Assembly (NCBI GenBank): GCA_039654915.1 | Contig: CM077595.1 | Span: 44,485,501 to 44,549,500, forward strand | Direction of reading: 5' to 3' | DNA from: Aquilaria yunnanensis | Lineage: Eukaryota > Streptophyta > Magnoliopsida > Malvales > Thymelaeaceae | Length of the DNA: 64,000 nucleotides | Shown: positions 11,134 through 22,934 of the stretch, piece after piece | How the letters are laid out: each line of letters starts with the position of its first letter | Numbering within the stretch: the stretch's first letter is position 1 | Notes under the pieces: model-generated | Told to the model about the DNA's origin: nothing | The model's input: the letters and a program-made list of their open reading frames with translations, nothing else | The model's database searches: none | Program-made: the position numbers and the translations under genes

Positions 11134-13545
11134 TGACATCGCCGCCCTTGACCCTGCCCAAGAAGCCTGTGAGAACAAGTCTCATGGTGGTTGTAATTGT
11201 CTAGTTATATATGTGTGTGGATTAAAACTCTATGATACTAGTTGATTAACCTAGAATATGCAAGATGCATGCTCTTTATGCTCTGACTTAAGCTAAAGAA
11301 AATCATAAAAACATTGACTTGGCCAAGTATTTTAATAAAAAACAGGCTCAAAATGCCAAAGCATACAAAGTCAACATTGATATGAATTTTGCTACACATA
11401 ACAACTGTGTGGGAGCATTTATACATAAAGTAGACTAACGCCATCACCCAAAAGTGACCCTTGAGTCTAGGACTCCATCCATAAACATAAGAGGCAACTA
11501 GCGCATAAAATATATGGAAGGCTGTCCCACTAAGATCTTTTCACCTAACTCCCGCCTTAGATGCAATCCCAGTGGTGAGCCTCAAAAAGTCCTCCACATG
11601 CTGAACTAGCCACTATGGCCAACAAAAACTATAGTTAGTACTACTGCTTTACCAACAAGTAGCTAATAAAACTAGAATCATAAAGATTCTTAATGCTAAG
11701 TACTTGTAAAACAAACTATCACGACAAGCATCAGTGGTTATCGGGTCTAACACCATTAGAATCTACACAACATAAACTAGGAAGTGAGACTTGTAATTCT
11801 CAGTAACTCATACAAGAAAAAGATACCAAGGACAACACATATATAACCATATGTACTGTCAGCTCATACAACATGAGGCTATACTTAATGCGCATAAGTT
11901 TCAGTCCCCTGAGACTTGTCCTCCACCTAGTCCTTGAACTACAAGGCAAAGCCTTGTCTACTAGCAAGCATTGTTTACTAGTCTAACTAGTGAAGTTCTC
12001 CACTAGTTAAACCTACCTTACGTTGTACAGGGGCACTATGGTTAGACTGATAATTCCTAGGTTCCGAAGAACCCACCAGGTGTACTAAGGTTTCGTCATC
12101 GAGGCCTTGAACCCGAAGGTGAAACTAAGCTCTCAATGGTGCTAAACCTTCCACCTCTTATAATCGTGTGTTTGTTATGGCCTATGAACTAGTTTTCTCA
12201 TAAGGTACATTTACCATTTACCAAACTATGAGAAAACACCTAGATCACAAGAAAGTTTTTTCGATGTTCTGGAGTGCCATTGTACCATTATAACCTTTAG
12301 GCACCCCTAGGACCATCATTGCCCTCCCCCGGATCTCATTTGGAAAAGCTAAAATTTGCTGAAAAAGGCCAATGGGGCCTAGGCACCAGGAAGGGGTCTT
12401 TGGGGCCTAGGCACTAGAACACCTAAGCACTTGAGGCCTAGGTGGCAGGAGTACTCTGTTCTACAGAGTGAAAAATGCACCTTGGGCGCTAAGGTGCCAG
12501 GAGCCCATGTCTTGAACCTCAAAAACATTATCCTTAGCCTCTTTGGTGGTTTCATATGAGTTTAAGGCATACAATAAATGCCTAAACTCACCATAAACCT
12601 ATAAAACAACTTACATAGGCCATAAATACACCATTACAAACTTCCTAAGATGCATCAAAACATCACACAATCCATAATTCCAAGCCTAGTCCACCATAAA
12701 CACACTTGCCCGTAATAAATGCTATTCATGAAACTACTTGATTCTATCAAACATCAACACTCAAATAGCATCAATGAAACTTGAATCACTTAATCCCTTA
12801 TCTTATCTTCAAGTAACAAGCAAGAATTATGCAACTTTTTGCACCAACCAAGTTCCACAAAGTCTAAGCTAAGTTCCAAGCAAATATGGGCACAAAACAT
12901 CAAGTTACTAACTTCTAACAAAAACCCAAGCTCCCAATCAACTAATAAACATGAAACCAATCAAGAACACATTGATTACCTCGTATCAAAAATAGGGGGT
13001 GGGAGGAAACATGCTTCCAAGCTCCAAAGCCATGATTTTATGCTTGAAATGAGCTTCCAATAGACTATATACTTATGGTGGCTTATCTTTTCACCAAAAA
13101 CTCTTGATTTTGGGCTCAATTGATGTAGAATGATAGTGTCAAGGATGAACTCGGGTTATGGTAGCCATCCCCCACTTTACCATCTTATAATCCAAGTTTA
13201 AAACCTAAGCCACCAAAGTATTTGACATGGAACACTTACACCTCCTTCTTTTGGTAACCTTAGTCATTCTTGGTCAATTCTTGTTTATTTCAACTAAGTT
13301 CGGGTTAAAGTTAAAAGTTAGGTTATAAAACCTTATTTTTAACACTCGGAACCTGGCCCAACTTTTCAGGATGCAAACTTACTATTTTGCCCTCAAACCT
13401 CATTTAGTGCCTAAACCTCCTCAGAACTTAATGAACTTTGGTAAACTTCCTTATTCTTACTATGTGAACTTGAAATAAGGTTCCAATCTATAAATTTAAT
13501 TAATTACCCCCCTCAACAGAGTTTTTTGCTAGGAGGGCCATAACA
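11134..13545 (-). repeat. 5' LTR of element A
   Basis: About 2412 bp, pair of 2458-4882. The minus strand starts TGTTATGGCCCTCC at 13545 and ends at 11134. It includes the palindromic GTGCCTAGGC-type module at about 12375-12501, again 1.05 to 1.17 kb from the LTR start. It is followed by the TTTCC duplication and then by D1 LTR sequence. Confidence 0.9.
12375..12501 (-). repeat. Short palindromic repeat module in the LTR of A (5' copy)
   Basis: Plus-strand copies GGGGCCTAGGCACC, GGGGCCTAGGCAC, ACCTAAGCACTT and GAGGCCTAGG, plus an outlying GGGCGCTAAGGTGCC. The CCTAGG cores are palindromic and better kept here than in the 3' LTR copy at 3709-3836. Confidence 0.6.
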
Positions 13546-13550
13546 TTTCC

Positions 13551-14244
13551 CCTTGTGAATGAAGTGTTTGCACACTTACAAAATATTGTATGGGAAAAAT
13601 GGTCATAAAGTGACTAGAATTTTGACTTTGTACTTAAAGTTCTATATCTCCTTGCGTAGAAGAAATCTTAGTATGAAATTTTGAGCACACCTAGAGAAAA
13701 TCTGGAGGTTGATCTGGGATTTAGAATTTCTAAATTTGGAGTGTTGTAGCCAAAGATATAACATTGCAAAGTTGGATAAGTTACTGTTCACTTAGTCAGA
13801 ATTTTGTAACCAACTTAAAAAATCCATAACTTGGTACATAGGTGGCCTATTGATGTAAAACAAAATTCCTTGGTTTTCTCTAAGTCTCTATTTGGTAATG
13901 GAGAAAAATAAAATAGGGGGTTTCCTAGCTAGATTAATACAGTTTATTGGAGGAAGTTTGGGTGCAGTGGCTTGGATTTTTAAACCTAGTAAGAATGCTT
14001 AATGTGTGGAAGCCAAAACTAAGATTGGTGCTAGTTTTTTCCTTCTTAGCTGCCATAGTTTGCATAAATGTAAATATGGGTGTTATGGTTAAACCAATAT
14101 GCATGTATTTATATAGTGCTCAAGATGGTAACTTGAGTACGTAAACTAGGGGTGTTGTTCTGATGACCTACAGGACACACCAATCCTGGGAGTTTAAATG
14201 CACAGTTTTGGGACCATAACTGGATTATCCTGGGGTGGGTAACA
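13551..14244 (+). repeat. 3' LTR of D1, second part
   Basis: Resumes D1's LTR after element A (GTGAATGAAGTGTTTGCAC, also found at 15590 in D2's LTR). It ends GGGTGGGTAACA at 14244, matching the terminus of the solo LTR at 19915. The small open frame at 13947-14144 is LTR sequence, not a gene. Confidence 0.87.
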
Positions 14245-16283
14245 TTATTAGACACAAGAAGGGGTGGCTATGACATGATAAGGATGTAAAAAATATGGGC
14301 CATGAGTTTAAGACTAAGAAACCATGGTTTTGTAGCAAGGAAAATGACATAAAGCAAGGTTAAGGCTATTAAGGATGTTTATTGCACTAAAGCCCATTTA
14401 AGTAGTTATTTCCTTCTTTTCTTCTCTTATATTCAAACCTATCAGCTCCCACCTCCACACTTCCTGCATAGCTACCACACTTCCAAACTTGCAATTAGTT
14501 GCAATTGAAATCAAGAAAGAGCAATTGGAAGCATACTAGTGCTATTGCTTGGGGTGCACCAAAAATCAAGCTTAAAATTTGGCATACCCATAAGGTTAAG
14601 GAGTTCTCTTGATATCATAGAATGTTTACTATATTTTCAAGCATCCATGGAGCTAGGGCTAGCCTTGGAAGAGAGCCATGAGCTTGATGAACCAAGCTTA
14701 GAGAGGGGAGTGCACTTAGTGAAGGTTTTGTGACCTAGTGTCAAGTGCATAATGATGGTAGCATATTTGGGGTTTTGATAGCCTAAAGTTAGCACTAAGT
14801 AGTGTTAAAGCCCTCCTAAGGCCAAGGTTATGCTTGAGGGGGGCTGTCATAGTGATTTTCTTACGTTTACTGCATGTTTTTTGGACTAACCAATGTTAAT
14901 TGTTGCTGCCGTATTTCATGTGTTTGTTGTTTGTGTTTGGCCACTGCATTTGGTTGTTTTAGATTGGATATATTCATTTTATTTCTTGTGTTTTAGTGTA
15001 TTTGGATGCAGGTGATACCAAGGGTTACACTACCTTAAGAGCATAAGTGTTCTCCTTACTGTGCTTCACAATGAAACTTACTCCCCTCAAATCTTCCCAT
15101 TTCAGGTTCCCAAGAAAGACCACATTCAAACTAACCCTTGTGGTTTGATTTTTGATATGAAATTCTAGGTATTTGAAATTAAATGTATCTAGTTTTGATT
15201 TAGAAACTTTGGTGATTTTAGGAGCACATTTAGTATTTTTAGTTATGGTGCTTATTGTGTTATGTACCTGCTGCACAACATCCTATTTTCTAGAGTGCAT
15301 GGGTCTCAAGCTCTCCTGTAACTTGGGTGTGTGTTTTAGCTGAGTTAAGGGCATTATGTAGTGCATGGATGCCTGTACATGTAATACATGTAAATTTGAA
15401 ACAAGTATGTGAACATTTGAGGACTATTTTGCCATGTATGTGAATGTGGTACACAAGTTGTCTAAGTGTGAATGATAGGCTGCTTGTTTGTAAATCTGTT
15501 TTGGCCACATAAAGATGCTAGATGCAAGAGAATGTAATTCCCAGGTGTCTTGGACATGAATGGAATAGCCTTGAGGGGCTTACCCCCTGTGAATGAAGTG
15601 TTTGCACATTTATGAAATTTTGTATGGGCATAATGGTCCAAAAAGTGGATAGAATTTTTACCCTGCACTCAAAGTTCTATATCTCCCTATGTAGAATGAA
15701 TCTTGGTATAAAATTTTAACTACACCTATAGAATGTCTAGATCTTTAACCGAGGTTTGAAATTTCTCCATTTGGAGCCTTGTAGCCAAAGTTATGATGTT
15801 GCAAAATTGGTTATTGGAGCAATGTACAATTAGTCAAAATTTTGTAACCACTTTAAAAAATCTATAACTTGGTCCATAGGTAGGCTATTGATGTAAAACC
15901 AAATTCCTTGGTTTGACTTAAGTCTCTACTAGATAATGAAGAAAATAAAAAAATGGGGTACATGGCTAGATTAATACAGTTTTATGGAGGAAGTTTTAGG
16001 TGCAGTGGCTGGTTACTTAAACTTAACATGATTGCCTAATGTGTTGTAGGCAAGATTAAGACTTGTCCTAATGTTTTCCTTTCTTACTGCCATGGTGGGC
16101 ATGAAATGTGAATATGTGTGTCATGGTTGGACCATTATGCATGCATTTACATAGTGCCCAAGAGGGCCACTTGGGTATGCACACTAAGGGTATTATGCTG
16201 ATGGCCTACAGAAGATACCAGCCCTGTGAGTTTTGAATGCACAATTTTGGCACCATAACTGGACTACCCCGGAGTAGGTAATA
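14245..16283 (+). repeat. 5' LTR of D2, 3' portion only
   Basis: Aligns with D1's LTR from about position 1095 onward and with the solo LTR at 19915-22395, but lacks roughly the first 0.42 kb. It ends GGAGTAGGTAATA at 16283 (family end GGGTAACA). The missing start and the abrupt join at 14245 are explained if D1 inserted here. No gene is seen in it. Confidence 0.82.
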
Positions 16284-16288
16284 GATGT

Positions 16289-16300
16289 TGGTATCAGAGC
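16289..16300 (+). other. Primer-binding site of D2
   Basis: TGGTATCAGAGC, a perfect complement of the plant initiator Met-tRNA 3' end, five bases after the LTR. Confidence 0.92.
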
Positions 16301-16451
16301 GTTGTTTGCACTGGTACATGTACATATAGTTGCATTATGCATGCTAGCTACATACATGAAGTCAGTTTCTTCAGCTGCTAGTGTCAAGTACCATTAAAAT
16401 ACCTATGATCTTTATATTTGCTCTATTACGAATCATGAATAGGAAGTAAAC

Positions 16452-17975
16452 ATGATTTCCACAAGGAGAGGGGAACCACCCCTAAGGCTTCCTACTGAAC
16501 CCAGACAACAAAAGGACAAATAGGAAAAGGGGAATCAAGGACAACAGGGGGCACCAAACCTTGAAGTGCCGCAAGTTTTGTTAGTGCTTCAGAGGAACCT
16601 AGCTCTAATCAATGAAAACTTAGTAAGGCTGATACAAGCACAACAACAATGGGTCCAAGTAGCACCAACAGAGCCAATTGAGAATGTACAACAGCAATTA
16701 GAAGAGGAGACTAGGAACATGTCCAAGCATGTTCCTTCTGGAAGATTTGGAAACTGAAATGATGAGGTTGGTGAAGTGGAACATAAGGATATGAAAAATC
16801 TGAGAGGAAGAAGAGTTCGATCTGAGATTGGTCAGGTGTCCAGGACCAATCCCTTAGTCTATGACCGTTCCTCCATCAGGAATGAGAATGAGGAAGGCCA
16901 TGAGAAAAAAGACAGGAAAAGGCATAGAGAGCATCACCATGTTGAAGAGTCTCACAGATCCAGGAGACAAAGAGCAAAGGATCTGGAAGTCCTAGATGAG
17001 GTCAAATTGTTGGAGAGGTTCCAAGGACTTAGGCCTCCATAGTTTGATGGAAGAGCAAGATTAGAAAGAGCTGAGGAGTGGCTAATCTTAACAGAAAATA
17101 TGTTTAAAAGGATGCCACTCAGCTCCACCAAGAAGGTGTCACTAGCTACTTATAATTTGGTAGACAGTGCAAAGATGAAGTGGAGAAACACCAGAGATAG
17201 ATATGATGTACGGAAGTGTAGAATGCCAGGAAGAGATATAGAGATAAGATGGCCATAGTTCACTCAGCTTTTTCAGGAGCAGTACATCAGTGATGCTTTC
17301 AAGGACATGAAGCAAGCTAAATTTGATGCTCTAAGGCATGACAACTTGAGCATCCTAGAGTATAAGCACAAATTCAATCTATTAGTGAGACATGTTCTTT
17401 AGTATCATGGACTAGAGGAGTTAAAAGCAAAAAGATTTGTTAGAAGCCTAAGAACAGACATAAAAAAAGATGTAAGGCCATTTGGGGCAGTGACATATTA
17501 TGAAGCAGTGTAGAAGGCTTTATTAGTGGAGAAAAAGAAGAATGAGGGTAGGTACTTTCCCGTTGGACCTGGGGAAAGTAGTCAGATAGAAAGCAAGCAG
17601 AATAAGCCACCACATGGCAAGGGAATTGCTAAGAATTCCCATTATGGTGGTAAGGGCAGGACTATAGGGAAGTTCCCTAGCCTAAAGGGCCTTAAGTGCA
17701 AGAAGTTTCATGGAAAGAAACCTTGCTACATTGACAACTAAGCATGTTTGAGATGTGGTGCAATGGATCACTAGATTAAGGATTGCTCACATGCTCAAGC
17801 AAGAAGGTTAGCAGACCAAGGTCCAGTGAGGCCTACTAGAGTAGGACCAAGAGAGGCAGCACTCAAGGAGGCACAGCAAAGAATAGTTCCTTCAGTGTGA
17901 AGAGCTTCACTGTAGAGAGCTGGCAGAGTGTTCCAAGTGGAGAAACCAAAGACACCACAACAGGGAGGAGCACTA
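16452..17975 (+). pseudogene. gag of D2
   Basis: Start at ATG 16452, soon after the primer site. A polar, charged N-terminal region (RRGEPPLRLPTEP; basic RHREHHHVEESHRSRRQRAK) leads to a capsid domain (FDGRARLERAEEWLILTENMFKRM, FTQLFQEQYISDAFKDMKQAKF) at 17040-17330. A zinc knuckle CLRCGAMDH..KDC lies near 17744-17788. At least seven in-frame stops were seen, most of them TAG where a Gln is expected (for instance near 16520, 17041, 17258, 17400 and 17512). This is the structural protein of a Tekay-type element, inactive here. Confidence 0.82.
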
Positions 17976-17989
17976 ATAGGTAACATTTA

Positions 17990-18222
17990 CCTAAATGGTA
18001 TGCCTGTTAGAGTTTTATTTGATACTTTGCGCATTTGTGTCTCTAATGGCTAGGAAACTGGTTGATGCCATGATTTTGCCTATTGAAATCATGCTTAGTA
18101 TATCCTTACTAAAAACAGTATGTAGTCAATGTCTTTTCATTAATGAACTGGCTAAGGATTGTGAGCTACTAATAGGAAATACTAAGGTTATGACTAATCT
18201 GCTAGTGTTGGACATTCCTAAG
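17990..18222 (+). pseudogene. Protease of D2, N-terminal part
   Basis: GMPVRVLFDT begins the aspartic protease, but the active-site Gly after DT is now Leu (DTL) and frame breaks follow. The stretch from 18095 to 18222 reads through to the hydrophobic strand ending ..LLVLDIPK, where element E inserted. The continuation is at 40940. The last five bases, CTAAG, are the target-site copy. Confidence 0.75.
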
Positions 18223-18923
18223 TGATGCCCGGTAGTATCTTCATTGAATGACATGTTGTCCCACAAAGAGGACTTCTGATGAGAGAGCATTTGAAACACT
18301 TAGAAGAACAAGGGTTAGGAGCTCTTCGGAGTGTGTTTCCGGGCAAGGAGCCTCTGGCGCCCAAGTTAGTATTTATGTGAGTAGTAGTAGAGAGCAGAGA
18401 GCAGAGAATAATGAAAGTCTCTTGTCCTTACCAAGGTCCCTCCCAAGTATTTATAGGAGGGTGGAGGGAGGGAGGAGGCCGTTTGACACAGCTTGTCCAG
18501 ATCATGACGTGTGTTCGGTTAGATCTGATCTGTACCTTCAGAGGTAGGCATCTCTAGCTGGTCGTAGGCCATTCTGGCTAGAGGGCAGGGGCGTGTTTGA
18601 GGTCCCTTTGTTAGAGGCTCCTTAACAATTTTTGTCGTATCTCTGTAAGACCCCTTCGGGCAGAGATTTTCCCTTGAGGGCTATCTGGCAAGGCCCTTCA
18701 GTGGACTGGGTCACCCTCGGGCAACTTTTTCTTCTATCAAAGGTGGTGGATCGACTCAACTGAGGTCGATAGGTTAGTACATCTGAGGGTGGTGAAAGAC
18801 ACCTATTCCCAAAGTTAGTCATGTTCCTAACCGAGGGTGGTGTTGAAGGTGTGCTGACGTCGGTGCTAAGCTCCAACCGAGGGTGGTTTTAGGCTAGCTG
18901 ATCAGGAGATATCGGAGGCCATA
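18223..18923 (-). repeat. 3' LTR of element E
   Basis: Homologous to 40205-40934. The plus strand begins TGATGCCCGGTAGTATCTTC. At the internal side it stops at GGAGGCCATA and lacks the last 11 to 15 bases present in the other LTR (TCCCTTCGACTATTG), then meets the tract whose minus strand is CCGAGGAGGGCAC. Three spaced copies of GAGGGTGGT occur at about 18784, 18834 and 18880. A minus-strand TATA-like CTATAAATAC is at about 18448-18457. Confidence 0.82.
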
Positions 18924-19423
18924 GTGCCCTCCTCGGGAAGCGAAAGTTGTATCTTTGGCGCTAAGCTTTTGCGAGCGTGGCATGGAAATCTTTTTTGAAG
19001 GCAACAACCATCCTAGTTAGCAGAGCTGAATTTTGACTGAGGTCACCTTGTTCAAGGGTGGGCATCTCTTTGGTTCAAGATGCCTCCTTCGGCTGAAGCA
19101 GTGTCTTCGGCATCAAATGGAACTCCTTATTTTTTACTGAGTTCTTAATGTTTCCAAAGTTGTATCTTCGAAGAAATATTTCCCCCTATAAGTTTCTTCT
19201 TCCTTGTTTCCTGCCAATGAATCATCACATCTTCTGACCAGGTAGTCGTGTCACTTCGGGCTAGGCTTATATAAGCCGGCTAATGTTAGAAAGCGTGTCC
19301 TTGTTTCTCACATTGGGTGACACATGTCACTAGGCAATTGGTGAACGGTCGTATCCGTTACATCGATTACGTCCCTTCATCTGCAAAGGGTAATTATGGC
19401 GACGCTTCGCCTGCCTCCTTCGG

Positions 19424-19435
19424 TCTATATAAACC
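19424..19435 (+). promoter_or_regulatory. TATA box of the antisense gene in E
   Basis: TCTATATAAACC, preceded by TTATGGCGACGCTTCGCC and followed by a pyrimidine-rich leader (TTTTTCTCTTTGATTTCC). Element B has the same arrangement at 48447 with the same upstream ATGGCGACGCTTC block. This points to a promoter inside the element driving the + strand gene. Confidence 0.6.
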
Positions 19436-19689
19436 CTTTTCTCCTTCAGAGTTTTCCACACTCTGCAATTTTTGTTCCTTTTTCTCTTTGATTTCCTCTC
19501 ATCTTTCATCTTTCATCTTTCTTCAGAAGTGGTGGTAATGGTGGAGCAATTTTTGGCAAGCTTGTGGTGTTCTCTGAAGTTCCTGTTTTCACTCCAAATT
19601 AGGTGGGTTTATTTCTGAAGTAGTTATTTTTCATCCCAATTCTTTTCCCTTCGTCTTTCGGAGCTCAGGGTCTTTTGTTTCTGAACTTG

Positions 19690-19914
19690 TCTTTTTCCCA
19701 AGTTGAAGCTAGTGCCATTCTTGAGAGTTGGCTCCCTCTTAACTCTCATCTGAGCTGTGCCACTTTGGAGAAAGTGAAGAAGTGGTTGGCTAAATTTTTT
19801 CTCCCTTCCTATGCCGTCAACAGGCTCCTTAGTCCCGGTATGCCTAGCTATGCTCCTTGGAAGAACAAGATCACTATCTTTAGGGCACAGCTAAAGGTGG
19901 GACTTTGGTATCCC
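19690..19914 (+). pseudogene. Antisense gene of E, exon 1 first piece
   Basis: Encodes the N-terminal domain also seen at 48700 in B: LESWLPLNSHLS, KKWLAKFFLPSYAV, then KNKITIFRAQLKVGLWYP. The initiator ATG of B has become GCC ATT here, so no start is evident. It resembles the plant-specific domain catalogued as a putative gypsy-type transposon protein (Transposase_28-like). I recognise this from the FRAQLKxGL and later QLxPNS motifs; a profile search would decide it. It is cut by a solo D LTR. Confidence 0.7.
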
Positions 19915-22395
19915 TGTTACCCACTCCGGGATAGTCCAGTTATGGTGCCAAAATTGTGCATTTAGACTCCCAGGATTGGTAATGTTCTGTAGGCCATCAG
20001 AACACCACCCTTAGTTTGCATACCCAAGTGGCCCTCTTGGGCAGTATGTAAATACATGCATATTGGTCCAACCATCACACACATATTCACATTTCATGCA
20101 CACCATGGCAGCAAAGAAGGAAAACACTAGCACAAGTCTTAGTTTTGGCTTCCACACATTAGGCAATCTTGCTAAGTCCTAGTGGCCAGCTACTGCACCT
20201 GTAACTTCCAATAATAAACTGTATCATTATAGCCTCATACCCCCTGTTTTATTTGCTCCATTATGAATTAGATACTTATAGAAAACCAAGGAATTTTTTT
20301 TTACATCAATAGCCCACCTATGGACCAAGTTATGGATTTTTGAAGTTGGTTACAAAATTCTGACCAAATGAACAGTAACTCAGACAATTTTGCAACGTCA
20401 TATCTTTGGCTACAAGGATCCAAATCCATAAATTCAAAATTCCAGTTCAACCTCTAGATTTTTTCTAGGCGTGGTAAAAATTTCATGCCAAGATTCATTC
20501 TAAACAGGGAGATATTAAACTTTAGGTACATGGTCGAAATTCTGGCAATTTTTGGACCATTTTGCCCATACAATTTTTCCAAACCATTCAAACACTTCAT
20601 TCACAACGGGAAAGCCCTCGAAGGCTAACCCATACATGTCCAATACACATATTAATTACATTCTCTTGTATCTAGCAACTTTATGTGGCCAAAACATAAT
20701 TTACAAGTAAGCAGCCTATCATTCACACTTAGGCAGCTTTGCACCACATCACTTACATAGCCAAAACATTACTCAAATGTTCACAAACTTGTCTCATATT
20801 ACATACAATTCATGTACATGAATACATGCACTAAAAAATGGTCTTAAATCAGCTAAATACACACCCTAGGTTACAGGAGGTCCTGAGACACAATGGACTC
20901 CAAAAACAGGATGCTGGACAGCTGCTGCACAACATAGTAAGTACCACCATTAAAAATACCAAATGTGCTCCTAAACTCACAAAAATTTCCAGATCAGAGC
21001 TAGACATATGGAAGTTCATGAACCTGAAATTTTAGATCAAAACTCAGACCACAAAGTTTAGTTTGAATGTGATCTTTCAGCTGGACCTGAAATGACAGAA
21101 TTGAGGGGAGTAAGTTTCATTGAGAAACTTAGTAAGGGTAACACTTGGTTTCTTAAGGTAATTTGATCCTCATTAAAAACTGCATCCAAAGACACTAAAA
21201 CACAAAAAACACAATGCATATATACAAGATATAGAAACCAAATGCAGCAGCCAAACACAAACAACAAACACATGAAATGTGGCAGCAACATATACCATAG
21301 GTTAGTCCATAAAACACATAATAAACATAACCAAATCACTATGGCAGCCCTCCTCAAGATAATGTTTGGCCTTAGGAGGATTTTAAAACTAGTTAGTACT
21401 AACTTTGGGCTCTAGAAACCCTCATTTCACTGCCATCTTTGTGATCTTGACAATAGGTCACAAAACCTTCAATAAGTGCACTCCCCTCAATAAGCTTGGC
21501 TCATCAAGCTCATGGCTCTCTTCCAAGCTTAGCCATAACTCCATGGATGTTTGAAAATATAGAAAACAACCCATGAGAGCAAGAGAACCCTTACCAAAGT
21601 GAGTAGGCCGAATTTGAAGCTTAATCCTTGAAGTATGCAAGAAATAGTTCTAGCTTGCTTCCAATTGCTTCCTTTTGCCTTCAATTTCAATCAATTGAAA
21701 GTTTGAAGGTGTGGTGGCTATGGAGGAAGTATGGATATGTTCTTGGGCTGTGGGAGCACGAAAATGAGAGAGGGATAAGTGATTTGGCCACTTAAATGGC
21801 CTTAAATGAGCTTAAGGGCACCAAAACACACTTAACAAGTTTAACCTTGCTTTATGTCATTTTCCTTCTCACTAGTTATGGTTTCTTTGTCTTAAACTCA
21901 TTGGTACACATGTGCCCAACATTTTTGACTAATTATCAAGTCATGGCTGCCTCCCCCATGGTAGGATAACCTCAAAATTCCACCCGTAGACTTAAGTCAA
22001 AAGCTTGAACACCTTAAGGTTTACACTAGGACATTTGGGTCCTTATTGCCTTTAGTGTTTCCTTTGTTCAAACTTGTCTTCCATGAGTAATTTGATCCTC
22101 CAATAGTACTTTCATACCATTTATATCCTTCCCATAACTCTCTAAGTCTCTTTCTTGAGAGTTTTGCAATTGAGTACCCAAATTTCCAAAACCTTACAAA
22201 AAAGTCCATAGGTTGCTTGACAAACAAGCAATCCTTAAGGCTTTTCTTAGGGGCCAAGTTACCAACTTGGAACACTTTAAAGGAGGTGTTGATCATGCCT
22301 TTTACCCCCCATACTTCAAACACTGTGGTGAGAATTACACAATATAATGGTTTTTAGCCATTATGACACACTTGTAATTCACCCATTTTATGACA
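19915..22395 (-). repeat. Solo LTR of the D family
   Basis: 2481 bp with ends TGTCATAAAATGGG and GGAGTGGGTAACA on the minus strand and a perfect ATCCC duplication (19910-19914, 22396-22400). No internal sequence. It interrupts exon 1 of the antisense gene of E. It is the only D-family LTR complete and uninterrupted here, so it defines the LTR length. Its frames, such as 22021-22323 on the minus strand, are LTR sequence. Confidence 0.93.
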
Positions 22396-22400
22396 ATCCC

Positions 22401-22934
22401 CCTCCAAAGATGGTGAGTGACTTTTTCCAATTTCATGGCATAGCCGTTAACCAACTTTCCCCAAACTCTGACTCTTATTTCAACGCCTTTCTTTGCATGT
22501 GTGGGGTCTTCAATATAGAGCCCTAGTTCATCTTTTTCATGCAATATTATAAACTTCACCCCATCCCGAAGGGCGGGTTCTACTTTTTGCTCCCTCAGGG
22601 TTCTAGGAGCAAAAAATTCATGTTCACCTTCAAGAAGAAAGATAGTTGTCGAAGGTGGCAAAAGAAGTTCTTTTTTCTAAAGGTGCACGAGTAGTGGAAA
22701 GACATGCCGTCTAAGTGGGCTTTGGGTACATTGGCCATTGATGTAGTTGACCCGAGGAACCTATTAACCTTAGAACTCGAGTCCGAGATTGAGGGGTTTG
22801 ACAGGTGTATTCATGCTGTCACGGATTGGGATCCCGAGGTCCATCCACGTTCTCTCTACCCTTTCCCCATTAGGTGGAGTTTCATGACCGAAAAGGTCCT
22901 TTGGGAGCTTAGGGTAATCAAGGAACATGTCACT
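22401..22934 (+). pseudogene. Antisense gene of E, exon 1 second piece
   Basis: Continues the domain: FHGIAVNQLSPNSDSYFNAF, a CMCGVF block, KGGFYFLLPQGSRSKKF, then MPSKWALGTLAIDVVDP and HPRSLYPFPIRWSFMTEKVLWELRVIKEH. It matches B exon 1 residue by residue at most positions. A TAG near 22525 and another near 22672 break it. It is then cut at 22934 by element F, whose TSD TCACT is 22930-22934. The intact TTG codon here shows that the TAG at 49225 in B is secondary. Confidence 0.75.

Larger units (their letters stand above)
2458..13545 (-). mobile_element. Element A: Tekay-like Ty3 retrotransposon, full length but decayed
   Basis: Complete element in minus orientation: 5' LTR 11134-13545, primer site 11119-11130, gag, protease, RT-RNase H, integrase with chromodomain-like tail, polypurine tract 4883-4896, 3' LTR 2458-4882. 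It is flanked by the 5-bp duplication TTTCC (2453-2457, 13546-13550). It was inserted in the LTR of D1. LTR ends are TGTTATRGCC and, at the other terminus, TGWCA-like, the same as element F, so A and F are related families. Its RT is split by a solo copia LTR (7472-8887). Many nonsense codons make it dead. Confidence 0.92.
1..14244 (+). mobile_element. Element D1: 3' part of a Tekay-like Ty3 retrotransposon, interrupted
   Basis: The 3' end of a chromovirus whose 5' part lies left of the window. The order is pol C-terminus with chromodomain (1-750), polypurine tract (667-679), then one LTR starting TGTTACC at 681 and ending GGGTAACA at 14244. The LTR is split by element A (2458-13545) with a TTTCC duplication at 2453-2457 and 13546-13550. 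Rejoined length is about 2.47 kb, matching the solo LTR of the same family at 19915-22395 (2481 bp). The base after its end begins TTATT and continues as the middle of another LTR of the same family, so D1 appears to sit inside the 5' LTR of D2. That nesting is inferred because the left flank is not visible. Confidence 0.85.

Noticed and set aside
14245..14260. D1 and D2 as a tandem pair sharing one LTR
   Set aside because: D1's LTR ends with a proper terminus and a second partial LTR follows. A shared LTR would give only one copy between them.
22335..22661. Minus-strand frame of 108 codons
   Set aside because: It is the reverse strand of exon 1 of E's antisense gene plus a bit of solo LTR.
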